Shown here: positions 18,230 to 25,271 of the stretch, piece by piece | How the letters are laid out: each line of letters opens with the position of its first letter | How positions within the stretch are numbered: the first letter of the stretch is position 1 | Assembly (NCBI GenBank): GCA_964560135.1 | Contig: CAZLKN010000008.1 | Span: 15,337 to 79,336, forward strand | DNA from: CAZLKN01 sp964560135 | Lineage (GTDB): Bacteria; Actinomycetota; JAICYB01 | Direction: 5' to 3' | DNA length: 64,000 bases | The notes under the pieces: model-generated | What the model was told of the DNA's origin: nothing | Databases searched by the model: none | What the model saw: the letters and a program-made list of their open reading frames with translations, nothing else | Made by a program: the position numbers and the translations under genes

Positions 18230-19229
18230 CGCCGCCTTCCGGAATGGCCTTGTTGATTTTCTCTGGAGACAGTGGACCCAGCTCGGCGTGTCGGGAACAG
18301 CAGGCGAACGAGACGACTGGGCCATCGACCCCGAAGCTCTCCTCGCATTCAGCCTGCACGCATGCCGCCGGGATCCACGGTTGTTCGACGAGATCCTCGA
18401 CTGGCTCGTCCACAACGCATCCGTCGTGAGCACCCAGCGACTACGAAACGTCCTCAGGACGGCCGACGACGACCGGATCGCTCGGGCGGCGATCACGTGG
18501 GCCGCCACCCACGGGGCAGCGCCATTCCGGGCTCGACAACACGACCGGCTTGAACCAACGGCCATGGAACACCTCTTTCACGTGGACGGCGAACCGCTGC
18601 ATGTCGAACGGCCGGACGCGGCCTTCGAGCGCTTCGGTCTCCTGCGTCCGGATGCCGCGCCCAGCGGAAAGTCCCGGCCCCCCGATCCCCTGCTTCCCGC
18701 CAACTTCGCCATCCGGCTCCGCCTCCTGTGCGGGATCGGAACCCGGGCCGAAGTCCTCCGTTTCCTGCTGACCATGGGAACCCGCGCTTCCACCAGCCAG
18801 GTAGCCGAATCCGCCGCCTATGCACGCCGCAACGTGGAGGAGGCTCTCAACGCCCTGGCCGAGGCCACCGTCATCACCGGGGCACGGCAGGCGGGGCGAC
18901 GGGAATGGTGGATCGATCGGCAACGGTGGGCCGATCTTCTCGACATCGAGGTCGCAGCCATCCCTCGATCCGTCGACTGGGAGCGGTTGTTCTCGGCACT
19001 TCGGAGCGTCGACGACTGGTTCGAAGCCGACGTGTCAACGAACCGAACCGAGTACATCCGGGCCAGCACAGCTCGTGAGCTGATCGACAACATCCGCGAC
19101 GACCTCCTTGCCCTCGGGTGGCCGGCCCCGCCTCGCATCGACGCGGCCGGCGCCCTCACGGTGCTGGAGGACGTGGTCGCCTTCCTTCTGTCCCTACTTC
19201 GAGGACGCTCATCCGTGAACACGCTCTAG
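18198..19229 (+). CDS. Winged-helix protein, likely partner of the nucleotidyltransferase
   Basis: Protein of 343 aa, mostly helical, overlapping the upstream gene by 32 bases in another frame, which implies translational coupling. Residues about 188-235 form a winged helix-turn-helix: LRFLLTMGTRASTSQVAESAAYARRN, then NALAEATVITGARQAGRREWWI as recognition helix and wing. The family is not one I can name with certainty. By position it is the candidate antitoxin and autoregulator, binding the palindrome at 17596. The N-terminal 180 residues and the C-terminal helical tail are unassigned. Confidence 0.68.
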   Translation: MTRSQPISASSAAFRNGLVDFLWRQWTQLGVSGTAGERDDWAIDPEALLAFSLHACRRDPRLFDEILDWLVHNASVVSTQRLRNVLRTADDDRIARAAITWAATHGAAPFRARQHDRLEPTAMEHLFHVDGEPLHVERPDAAFERFGLLRPDAAPSGKSRPPDPLLPANFAIRLRLLCGIGTRAEVLRFLLTMGTRASTSQVAESAAYARRNVEEALNALAEATVITGARQAGRREWWIDRQRWADLLDIEVAAIPRSVDWERLFSALRSVDDWFEADVSTNRTEYIRASTARELIDNIRDDLLALGWPAPPRIDAAGALTVLEDVVAFLLSLLRGRSSVNTL

Positions 19230-19308
19230 CAACGAGCGCCCACTTCTCGATACGAGAAAGCAACCTTCTCAGGCCGCTGCTCTCGTTCGTCTCGGACACA
19301 GGCACCCA

Positions 19309-19584
19309 TCAGTGGGCCCCCTGCTGTCGCACCAGCCCCCGGAACTCTTCCAGCATCAGCTCGACGTGCTCGGTGAGGGCGGCGACCCGGACCCTGTCCT
19401 CCGGGTCGTCGCAGTCTTCGAGCCGGGCCCGGAACCGCTCGGGCTCGAGCACGAGGATCACCCGATCGAGATGGCACAGCGCGTGATCGATGTCGTGGAC
19501 CAGCTCCGTCGGGCCCCCGTCGGCCTCCACGGTCTGCACGGCCCGGACGAGGTGGGCGTGGCCCGTCACCACCAGGCAGCCCAT
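19309..19584 (-). CDS. Small hypothetical protein, 91 aa
   Basis: Candidate gene from ATG 19584 encoding an acidic helical protein. It begins MGCLVVTGHAHLVRAVQ and continues with VHDIDHALCHLDRVILVLEP. The codon third positions are GC-rich as in real genes nearby, and the sequence reads as amphipathic helices with few Gly/Pro. No strong ribosome site is visible. The frame stays open 38 codons further upstream, but through repetitive sequence, so the short form is preferred. No family recognised. Confidence 0.45.
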   Translation of the reverse strand: MGCLVVTGHAHLVRAVQTVEADGGPTELVHDIDHALCHLDRVILVLEPERFRARLEDCDDPEDRVRVAALTEHVELMLEEFRGLVRQQGAH

Positions 19585-19610
19585 GCAGTCGCCGACCGGC
19601 CGAGCCGGCC

Positions 19611-19746
19611 CCCCTTGGGGGACGACGTTGCGGCAGTTGCATGGACCTTCGATCCAACGTCGTCCTCCAGGGGGTCCTGGAGACCCCCTACGGGACAACG
19701 TCGGCGCGCAAAGCCCCGGAAAGGTGCCACGTCGTCCTCCAGGGGG
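19611..19746. repeat. Cluster of short repeats and competing hairpins
   Basis: ACGTCGTCCTCCAGGGGG occurs at 19657-19674 and again at 19729-19746, and a reverse near-copy lies at 19611-19630. Around the middle copy two mutually exclusive hairpins can form: CTCCAGG / CCTGGAG (19665-19682) or GGGGGTC / GACCCCC (19670-19688). The cluster fills the leader of the membrane-protein gene at 19815. Overlapping alternative stems suggest an RNA switch or attenuator; no riboswitch class is recognised. Confidence 0.5.
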
Positions 19747-19814
19747 AACTGCAATAGGGTCGGACGGACCGACGTCCTTACCCGGTAGGAGAAGTCGAGG
19801 TTAAGGAGGACGTC

Positions 19815-20315
19815 ATGGCGACATTGGACGTCGAGCGTGTGGAGAGTGCCGCGCCGGACGCGTCCCTGCGGACGGGGTCCTGGCTCATGGGACTGGCGGC
19901 CGCGGGGTTCGTGGGGTACGCGGTGATCTTCCTGGTCCGCAACTTCACCGACTCGTTCCTCGAGCTCGGGATCGGACCGAACGAGGTGACCGTCGGCAAG
20001 GACGAGATCATCGCTTTCAGCCCGTCTCTGTTCCACTACATCAGCCACCTGCACATCGCGGTGTCCGGGTTCATCGCCGCCGCGGGCGTGGCGGTGCTGT
20101 TCCTCGTGGGCTTCGGGGTGCGGCGGGGGCACGTGTGGGCGTGGGTCGGCGCGGTCACGACGCCGGTGCTGGGTCTGGCGGTGGCGCTGCCGGCGCACTA
20201 CCCGAACAACTTCGACACGGCCGGGCACCTCGGGCTCATCTACCTGGCGACGGCGATCTTCGTGGCCGGTGCCCTGATCGCGCTGCGCGGGCTTCTGGCC
20301 ACGCGGCCGAGCTGA
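19815..20315 (+). CDS. Four-helix membrane protein of unknown function
   Basis: Protein of 166 aa with four predicted transmembrane segments: about 22-41 (GLAAAGFVGYAVIFLV), 78-100 (IAVSGFIAAAGVAVLFLVGF), 107-126 (VWAWVGAVTTPVLGLAVALP) and 137-160 (LGLIYLATAIFVAGALIALR). His residues near helix 2 (HYISHLH) and a His between helices 3 and 4 could bind metal or haem, but no family is recognised. ATG 19815 follows a near-perfect TAAGGAGG. It precedes the LPGI-repeat protein by 90 bases and may be cotranscribed with it. Confidence 0.75.
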   Translation: MATLDVERVESAAPDASLRTGSWLMGLAAAGFVGYAVIFLVRNFTDSFLELGIGPNEVTVGKDEIIAFSPSLFHYISHLHIAVSGFIAAAGVAVLFLVGFGVRRGHVWAWVGAVTTPVLGLAVALPAHYPNNFDTAGHLGLIYLATAIFVAGALIALRGLLATRPS

Positions 20316-20322
20316 GCGAGAG

Positions 20323-20336
20323 GTTTCCGCGGAAAC
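20323..20336. promoter_or_regulatory. parS/Noc-like palindrome, copy 1
   Basis: GTTTCCGCGGAAAC, a perfect 14-bp palindrome (16 bp with flanking G and C), sits just after the stop of the membrane protein. It has the same arms as the parS core GTTTCACGTGAAAC and the same inner bases as the Noc site ATTTCCCGGGAAAT. Two more copies lie at 24062 and 24850. It may equally act as a short hairpin between the two genes. Confidence 0.45.
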
Positions 20337-20405
20337 CGCCGGAAGGCCTCTTCCCCGCGGCGGGTTCCTGCTGTACAAGTGGGGCTCATCTAGGAGGAGG
20401 TGCAC

Positions 20406-21268
20406 ATGCAACTGCACAAGATCGTCGGCGGACTTCTCGTCGCGCTCGCTGCGGGCGTGGGATTGGTGGCCGTGGCGGGCTCGGCGTCCGCGGACGTCCG
20501 CCGGGACGCGGCGGAGGCGCGGCGTGAGCTGCGCACGGCGGCGACCGGATCGGCGGAGCTGACGCCGACGGCCATCCGCACGGACCGGGACGACCTGGTC
20601 GCCGACCGGCTGGAGGCTCGGGCCGACCGGGTGGACGATGCCGTCGCCCCGACGGCCACGACACCGGTGCGGACCACGGCGNNNNNNNNNNNNNNNNNNN
20701 NNNNNNNNNNNNNNNNNNNNNNNNNNNNNNNNNNNNNNNNNNNNNNNNNNNNNNNNNNNNNNNNNNNNNNNNNNNNNNNNNCCGGGTGGACGATGCCGTC
20801 GCCCCGACGGCCACGACACCGGTGCGGACCACGGCGTCAGCCCCCGTGCGGCGTCCGACGGCCCGGACCCAGGAGTCCCTGGACCTGCCGGGGATCGACA
20901 TCGACGACTCCCGGTTCCGGCGCGGCGGCGGGAGCATCGACCTGCCGGGCATCGATGTGGACGACTCCCGGTTCCGCCGGGACGGCGGCAGCATCGACCT
21001 GCCGGGCATCGACATCGACGGCTCGCGGTTCCGCCGCGGCGGCAGCGTCGACGTGCCCGGGATCCAGTTCGAGCAGGGACGGCTGCTGCGCCGGGGCGGA
21101 AGCCTCGACCTGCCGGGGATCGAGCTCGAGGGCTCGCGGTTCATCCGCCGTGGCGGCGGGGGCCTGGACCTGCCCGGCATCGATGTCGAAGACTCGCGGC
21201 GGGACGTCTTTCGTCGCCGCCTGTTCAGCAGGGGGCCGAGCCTCGACCTACCGGGGCTGAAGCTGTAG
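20406..21268 (+). CDS. Secreted LPGI-repeat protein, interrupted by a probably artificial gap
   Basis: Exported protein with a signal peptide (residues 1-29, ending ASA) and a Thr/Ala/Arg-rich linker. After the gap it carries about six tandem units of 16-20 residues of the form SIDLPGIDIDDSRFRRGG and a final LDLPGLKL. Alternating acidic and RFRR parts make it amphoteric. A 55-nt sequence is repeated exactly on both sides of the N run (20627-20681 and 20782-20836). If these are one sequence, the two halves join in frame to a single 235-aa protein; as printed, the frame shifts. ATG 20406 follows AGGAGG. A strong terminator follows. No known family. Confidence 0.7.
20682..20781. other. Assembly gap of 100 N, probably spurious
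   Basis: Both edges carry the same 55 bases. This is the pattern left when two contigs sharing a k-mer-length end are scaffolded instead of merged. Removing the gap and one copy restores an open frame, which supports an artefact. Confidence 0.85.
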
Positions 21269-21286
21269 CGGTCGCGGCTGTTCTAG

Positions 21287-21324
21287 AAGGGGGCCGGGTG
21301 TAGATGCCCGGCCCCCTTTTTATT
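21287..21324 (+). terminator. Intrinsic terminator
   Basis: GGGGGCCGGG (21289-21298) pairs with CCCGGCCCCC (21307-21316), extended by AA/TT, with an 8-nt loop and followed by TTTTTATT. It ends the LPGI-repeat transcript. Confidence 0.9.
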
Positions 21325-21344
21325 GGGACGCAGACGAGCGGCGT

Positions 21345-22322
21345 CTATCCCTCTCGGGCGTAGTCCTTCGGCGGCGGCTCGGAGTCGCTCGTCTCCCCGA
21401 GGATCAGATACTGCGGGAAGATGACGCCGTACAGTGCCCCGTTGGCGGCCGCGGCGTCGGTGGCGTGGACCCCCGGCATGAATGTGCGGAAGCAGCCGAG
21501 GCGGCTGACTCGGTCCGGGTCGGCGGGTCCGACGTGCCTCAAGGCGTCCATGACCACCTCAAAGACGGCGGCGTCTGCGGTCGAGTTCACGTGGTCGACC
21601 ACCCGTCCCGGACAGACGTCCTGGATGGCGATGTTGCTCCCGCCGGCCAAGGGAGACGACGCCGCCTCCGCCGGCGCCTGAGGCTGCACGAACTGGTCGG
21701 TGACCGAGTACACCGACGTATACGCGACATCGCCGGGGGTCTCGTCCCCACGGTTCAGCGCCTCGAGGAAGGCTGAGGAACGGCTCATCTGCCACAGGGC
21801 CGGAGCGCATCCGAACGGGCACGTCACGTCGCTGAACACCGTCCCGTGATTCGGGGAGACGATCCCCACGTAGTCGTCCACAAGCGCGCGGACGTCGGGC
21901 CACCACTTGATCGCCCACCGCGGCACGAGCCCGCCTTGGCTGAGCCCGACGACGTCCACCTTCCCGTCCGTGCGGCTTGAGATCGTCCGGACGGCGTGCA
22001 CCACGTACTCTGCAGAGACCTGGATGTCTCCCAGCGCACGGCCGGGCAGTCGCACCGTGCACACGTCGTACCCCAGGGTGGGTAGAACCTTCGCGTAGTT
22101 CCACTCCCAGTTCTCCTCGGGGGTCACCGTCGTGCCGTGCACGAGCAGGACCGGCTGCCGCTGAGGGTTCGAGAACGTGGCTGGGCAGGCAACGGCATTG
22201 TCCAAGTCGGCCGGTGGCGTGCTGAGTGCAGGACCGGTGTCGGCCGAAGCAACTGAGGTCATCAGGCTTCCTGCGATGAGCGGAACAAGCAGCAGCGAAA
22301 CGAGCAGACGGTTGCCGGTCAT
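21345..22322 (-). CDS. Secreted lipase, Candida antarctica lipase B-like alpha/beta hydrolase
   Basis: Exported triacylglycerol lipase or esterase of 325 aa. A signal peptide spans residues 1-27. The core reads PVLLVHGTTVTPEENWEWNY (oxyanion region), RLPGRALGDIQVSAEYVVHA, and the nucleophile elbow GLSQGG with Ser128, followed by PRWAIKWWPD and SPNHGT. This order is typical of actinobacterial relatives of Candida antarctica lipase B. A likely catalytic His lies in RVVDHVNS. The start at 22322 is chosen because it gives the signal peptide and follows GGAGG; an upstream in-frame start would bury it. The gene stands alone, convergent to the terminator at 21287. Confidence 0.85.
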   Translation of the reverse strand: MTGNRLLVSLLLVPLIAGSLMTSVASADTGPALSTPPADLDNAVACPATFSNPQRQPVLLVHGTTVTPEENWEWNYAKVLPTLGYDVCTVRLPGRALGDIQVSAEYVVHAVRTISSRTDGKVDVVGLSQGGLVPRWAIKWWPDVRALVDDYVGIVSPNHGTVFSDVTCPFGCAPALWQMSRSSAFLEALNRGDETPGDVAYTSVYSVTDQFVQPQAPAEAASSPLAGGSNIAIQDVCPGRVVDHVNSTADAAVFEVVMDALRHVGPADPDRVSRLGCFRTFMPGVHATDAAAANGALYGVIFPQYLILGETSDSEPPPKDYAREG

Positions 22323-22422
22323 GAGCGCCTCCAGCCTCGGGAACCTTCCTGGAAGAGTTTCGCCGGTGGACGAGCCTCTCCTGCAGGCAGGTGAGTGTGA
22401 CAGCCTGATCTGGGTGCGGCTC

Positions 22423-23061
22423 TTACCGGCCAACCACGACGTTGTGGCGTAGGAGGCTCCTCCTCACCCCAACGAGCCCCGGCCCCCGGTCGATCGGGAG
22501 AGGATCTCCGTCCGGAGAAAGAGCGTCCCCTGGGGTCCGGTCACCGAACAGCACATAGGCCAGGCGGTCCTCGTCTCGTCTCGACCGCCAGACGAACCCT
22601 GACGCGTCCGGTACCCACCGCCGGATGGCTACCGCCCACCGCCTCGTCTCGACGTAGTCAGCAGCCTCGCATTTCGTCAGCCACACGTCCTGGTTGATCT
22701 GGCCCAGGTGCGCGCCGCGGAGGCTCACCACATCGAGCTCACAGGTTGTCCTCAAGGCCGACAAGACCAGGCCCTCGAGCACTCTCCTCGGCAACTGTCT
22801 CGGCCCATCGGAGGGAAAGGGAACGTGTCGGAGCAGCGACTCGGCGATGGCGACAGCGTGATCCTCACCCGCGTACAGATGCGAATAGTCACCATCGAGC
22901 GAGTCGAAGCGACCACCTGAATCAGCCGTCGCGGACGCGCCAGGATTGAACTCGGCTTGTTCGTACCGGCTGGAATGGACACGGACCAAGAGCGTGCCCA
23001 CCGGCAACGCCACGACCACCGGCGAGCCCGGGCACCGATCGGGGGGCGGGTACTTGGGCAA
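22423..23061 (-). CDS. RES-domain toxin (NAD+ phosphorylase type)
   Basis: Protein of 212 aa matching RES toxins, which degrade NAD+ in type II toxin-antitoxin systems such as MbcTA. Key residues fit the family: Arg27 in LLVRVHSSRY, Tyr63 in HLYAGED, and Glu74-Ser75 in AIAESLLR. The start is a TTG one base after the antitoxin stop, so translation is coupled. Ends 100 bases before the lipase start. The upstream gene supplies the antitoxin. Confidence 0.82.
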   Translation of the reverse strand: MPKYPPPDRCPGSPVVVALPVGTLLVRVHSSRYEQAEFNPGASATADSGGRFDSLDGDYSHLYAGEDHAVAIAESLLRHVPFPSDGPRQLPRRVLEGLVLSALRTTCELDVVSLRGAHLGQINQDVWLTKCEAADYVETRRWAVAIRRWVPDASGFVWRSRRDEDRLAYVLFGDRTPGDALSPDGDPLPIDRGPGLVGVRRSLLRHNVVVGR

Positions 23062-23062
23062 C

Positions 23063-23791
23063 TTACCCGAGCGGTTCGGTCAACGACTGAGCGATCGTCA
23101 CCAGCCGGCTCCTGGCCTCGGGATCCTGGAGCGCGTCCTTGGGGGCCTGTCCACCGAGCCGATCGTTGGTCGACAGCCACCATGAGGCGACACCCCATGG
23201 ATCGTCGTCCGCTGCCAGGAGCTGGTTGATCTCGGCAACAACCGGATCCACTCGCCCGCGGTCACGGTCGAACTGGAAGGCGGGATACAGGAACTGGTTG
23301 CGATGACGGAGCCCGATCAGCGCTGCCCGGCGGCGGAGGTTGTTCGCGTACTGGCGCGGATTCACCGACTGGGAGCCCAAGAGCCGCGAGACGGCCGCCG
23401 CGTCCAGCATCTCCTCCTGGAGGATGTGTCGCCGTACCTCTCCCCCGGCTCTGGCCTCTGCCAGAAGCTCGTCGGCGTCCATGATCTCGTCGGGGCCGAG
23501 CACGTGTCTGGGTTCCCCACCGATCTCCTCCTCGATGACATCGCGAACCAGCGCCGTGCGGAGCAGCGTCTCGATCTCCGCGTGGACCTTCCTGAGACGC
23601 GGATACGCGTCGACGAGGCGGGAGACGGCCTCGATCACGTCTTGCTCGGAGATCGCTTGCTCGAAGGCCGCAGACATGCGCGCCCACGACGGAGCGTTGG
23701 CTGTCCGGATTGCCTCAACGGCTGCCGCGAGAGCCGATACGCCACTGCGCTCCAACGCCTTGCGCCTCACGTCCTCGGCGTGTGCACCCAT
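23063..23791 (-). CDS. MbcA/ParS-like antitoxin, unusually long
   Basis: Protein of 242 aa directly upstream of the RES toxin. The C-terminal 60 residues (DDPWGVASWWLSTNDRLGGQ then DPEARSRLVTIAQSL) have the short helical toxin-binding fold of MbcA/ParS-type antitoxins. The region ILQEEMLDAAAVSRLLGSQS forms a helix-turn-helix. The N-terminal 110 residues form extra helices. Family members are usually 110-160 aa, so this is a long variant. ATG 23791 follows GGAGGAG. The helix-turn-helix suggests autoregulation of the AT-rich promoter at 23831. Confidence 0.72.
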   Translation of the reverse strand: MGAHAEDVRRKALERSGVSALAAAVEAIRTANAPSWARMSAAFEQAISEQDVIEAVSRLVDAYPRLRKVHAEIETLLRTALVRDVIEEEIGGEPRHVLGPDEIMDADELLAEARAGGEVRRHILQEEMLDAAAVSRLLGSQSVNPRQYANNLRRRAALIGLRHRNQFLYPAFQFDRDRGRVDPVVAEINQLLAADDDPWGVASWWLSTNDRLGGQAPKDALQDPEARSRLVTIAQSLTEPLG

Positions 23792-23830
23792 GACCAACTC
23801 CTCCAAGACGGGATCGTCTCTTGAATACAG

Positions 23831-23836
23831 ATTATA
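23831..23836 (-). promoter_or_regulatory. -10 box of the RES/antitoxin operon
   Basis: TATAAT on the minus strand, 40 bases before the antitoxin ATG, within a markedly AT-rich stretch. No clear -35 element is found at 16-18 bases, which is common when an antitoxin or activator shapes the promoter. Confidence 0.5.
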
Positions 23837-23941
23837 CGCCTTAGAAGAATAGGTTCATCGTATGCAGAACTTCTGTTCGATAGTAGCGGGCGCCGAGGAC
23901 ACTCTCCGGTAGGCTGGACCGGCAACCACAGGGGGGGGGAC

Positions 23942-24109
23942 GTGGACGAGGCGTTGTACGGGGAGATCATCCGGCGCTTGGACGCCGAGGGCGTGGACGA
24001 CGGGGTGGCCACGCTCGTCCTGGCCGCCGCCGGCGGCGTGCTCGACGCGGTGCTGGACGGTGTTTCCGCGGAAACGCGCCCCGGCCCCCAGGAGGGACCG
24101 ATCTCATGA
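23942..24109 (+). CDS. Small coupled protein, 55 aa
   Basis: GTG start two bases after a run of nine G that supplies the ribosome site. It encodes an acidic helical peptide (VDEALYGEIIRRLDAEGVDDGVATLVLAAAGGVLDAVL, given here by its span 23942-24055). Its TGA overlaps the ATG of the nuclease gene at 24106 (ATGA), so the two are coupled. It could be a leader, adaptor or immunity peptide. The palindrome at 24062 lies in its last third. Confidence 0.55.
   Translation: MDEALYGEIIRRLDAEGVDDGVATLVLAAAGGVLDAVLDGVSAETRPGPQEGPIS
24062..24075. promoter_or_regulatory. parS/Noc-like palindrome, copy 2
   Basis: Perfect GTTTCCGCGGAAAC, 31 bases before the ATG of the nuclease gene and inside the small upstream frame, where it uses the locally rare GTT and TCC codons. 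That suggests selection on the DNA site rather than the peptide. Confidence 0.45.
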
Positions 24110-25236
24110 CGAACCGCATCTTCCTCCAGAAGCAGGACGGCGAACTCGAGGACATGCACGAGGAGCCGTACTCGTCGGAGAGCGTGCTCCAGAGCCTGTT
24201 GGAGAGCCATCCGAGTCTGCTGGCCGGGGACCAGATGAACCCCTCGCATCCGCGGGAGTGGATCCTGATCGCCCGCGAGATGGACGTCCCCGGCGAGGCG
24301 GACGCCCACGGTCGCTGGAGCCTCGACCACCTATTCCTGGATCAAGAGGGCATCCCGACGCTCGTGGAGGTGAAGCGCAGCACGAACACCGAGATCCGCC
24401 GCAAGGTCGTAGGCCAGATGCTCGACTACGCCGCCAACGGCGTCCTGTACTGGCCGATCCGAAAGATCCAGTCGCTGTTCGAAGAGGCCTGCAACCGCAA
24501 CGGCACCTCGCCCGAGGACGCGCTGCTGGAGCTCTGCGGCGACGACATCGACCCCGAGCAGTTCTGGCAGACGGTCGAGACCAACCTGAACGCCGGACGG
24601 ATCCGGCTGGTGTTCGTCGCCGACGAGATCCCGCGGGAACTGAGGACGATCATCGAGTTCCTCAACGGCCAGATGGAACGCGCGGAGATCTTCGGCGTCG
24701 AGGTGAAGCAGTACACGTCGAGGACGGGGGCCCGGACGCTCGTCCCCCGGGTGATCGGACAGACGATCTCCGCGGAGCGGGCGAAGGGGACGAGGTCCAG
24801 GTCTAAGCGCTGGGACAACGATTCCTTCTTCGCGGCACTGGAAGAAAGCGTTTCCGCGGAAGCGGTGAGCGTGGTCCGGCGGATCCGAGACTGGGCGGTC
24901 GAGCGCGGATGCCGTATCCGCTTCGGCTCCGGAGGCGAGATCGGCACTCTGATCGTCGTCGTGGACCACGGGGGCCGGGAGCATACGCCGATCGCTTTGC
25001 GGACCAAGGGACAGCTCACGCTCAGACTCCTCTTCCTACGCCGTCAGCCCCCCTTCAGCGATCCCTCCATGGAGCGGGAGCTACTGGACAGGCTGAATCA
25101 GCTCGAGGGCATCCACGTTCCCAGTGATCCTCAACCGCATATGCCGAGGATCCCTCTGGATTCGTTGTCGAGGGATGGCGGCGCCGGGGTACTGGGGGTC
25201 TTGGACTGGATCGTCGACCAGATCCGCAAGAGCTGA
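24106..25236 (+). CDS. NucS-like PD-(D/E)XK nuclease, copy 1
   Basis: Protein of 376 aa. The nuclease core has Asp74 in WSLDHLF, Glu88-Val-Lys90 in TLVEVKRS and Gln104 in VVGQMLDYA, the D...ExK...Q set of the NucS/DUF91-like and RecB-like group. The C-terminal 120 residues form a separate domain (RRIRDWAVERGCRIRFGSGG, beta-rich) of the kind that binds DNA ends or a partner. ATG 24106 overlaps the stop of the small upstream gene. It lies just upstream of a second, divergent-in-sequence NucS-like gene. Role in DNA repair or defence cannot be separated from sequence. Confidence 0.72.
   Translation: MTNRIFLQKQDGELEDMHEEPYSSESVLQSLLESHPSLLAGDQMNPSHPREWILIAREMDVPGEADAHGRWSLDHLFLDQEGIPTLVEVKRSTNTEIRRKVVGQMLDYAANGVLYWPIRKIQSLFEEACNRNGTSPEDALLELCGDDIDPEQFWQTVETNLNAGRIRLVFVADEIPRELRTIIEFLNGQMERAEIFGVEVKQYTSRTGARTLVPRVIGQTISAERAKGTRSRSKRWDNDSFFAALEESVSAEAVSVVRRIRDWAVERGCRIRFGSGGEIGTLIVVVDHGGREHTPIALRTKGQLTLRLLFLRRQPPFSDPSMERELLDRLNQLEGIHVPSDPQPHMPRIPLDSLSRDGGAGVLGVLDWIVDQIRKS
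24850..24863. promoter_or_regulatory. parS/Noc-like palindrome, copy 3 (one mismatch)
   Basis: GTTTCCGCGGAAGC within the first NucS-like gene. It differs from the perfect copies by one base near its end and again falls on a Val-Ser-Ala-Glu coding run. Confidence 0.35.
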
Positions 25237-25271
25237 GCCGAACGTAGTCGCTTGTGTGAGAGGAGCTGCAG

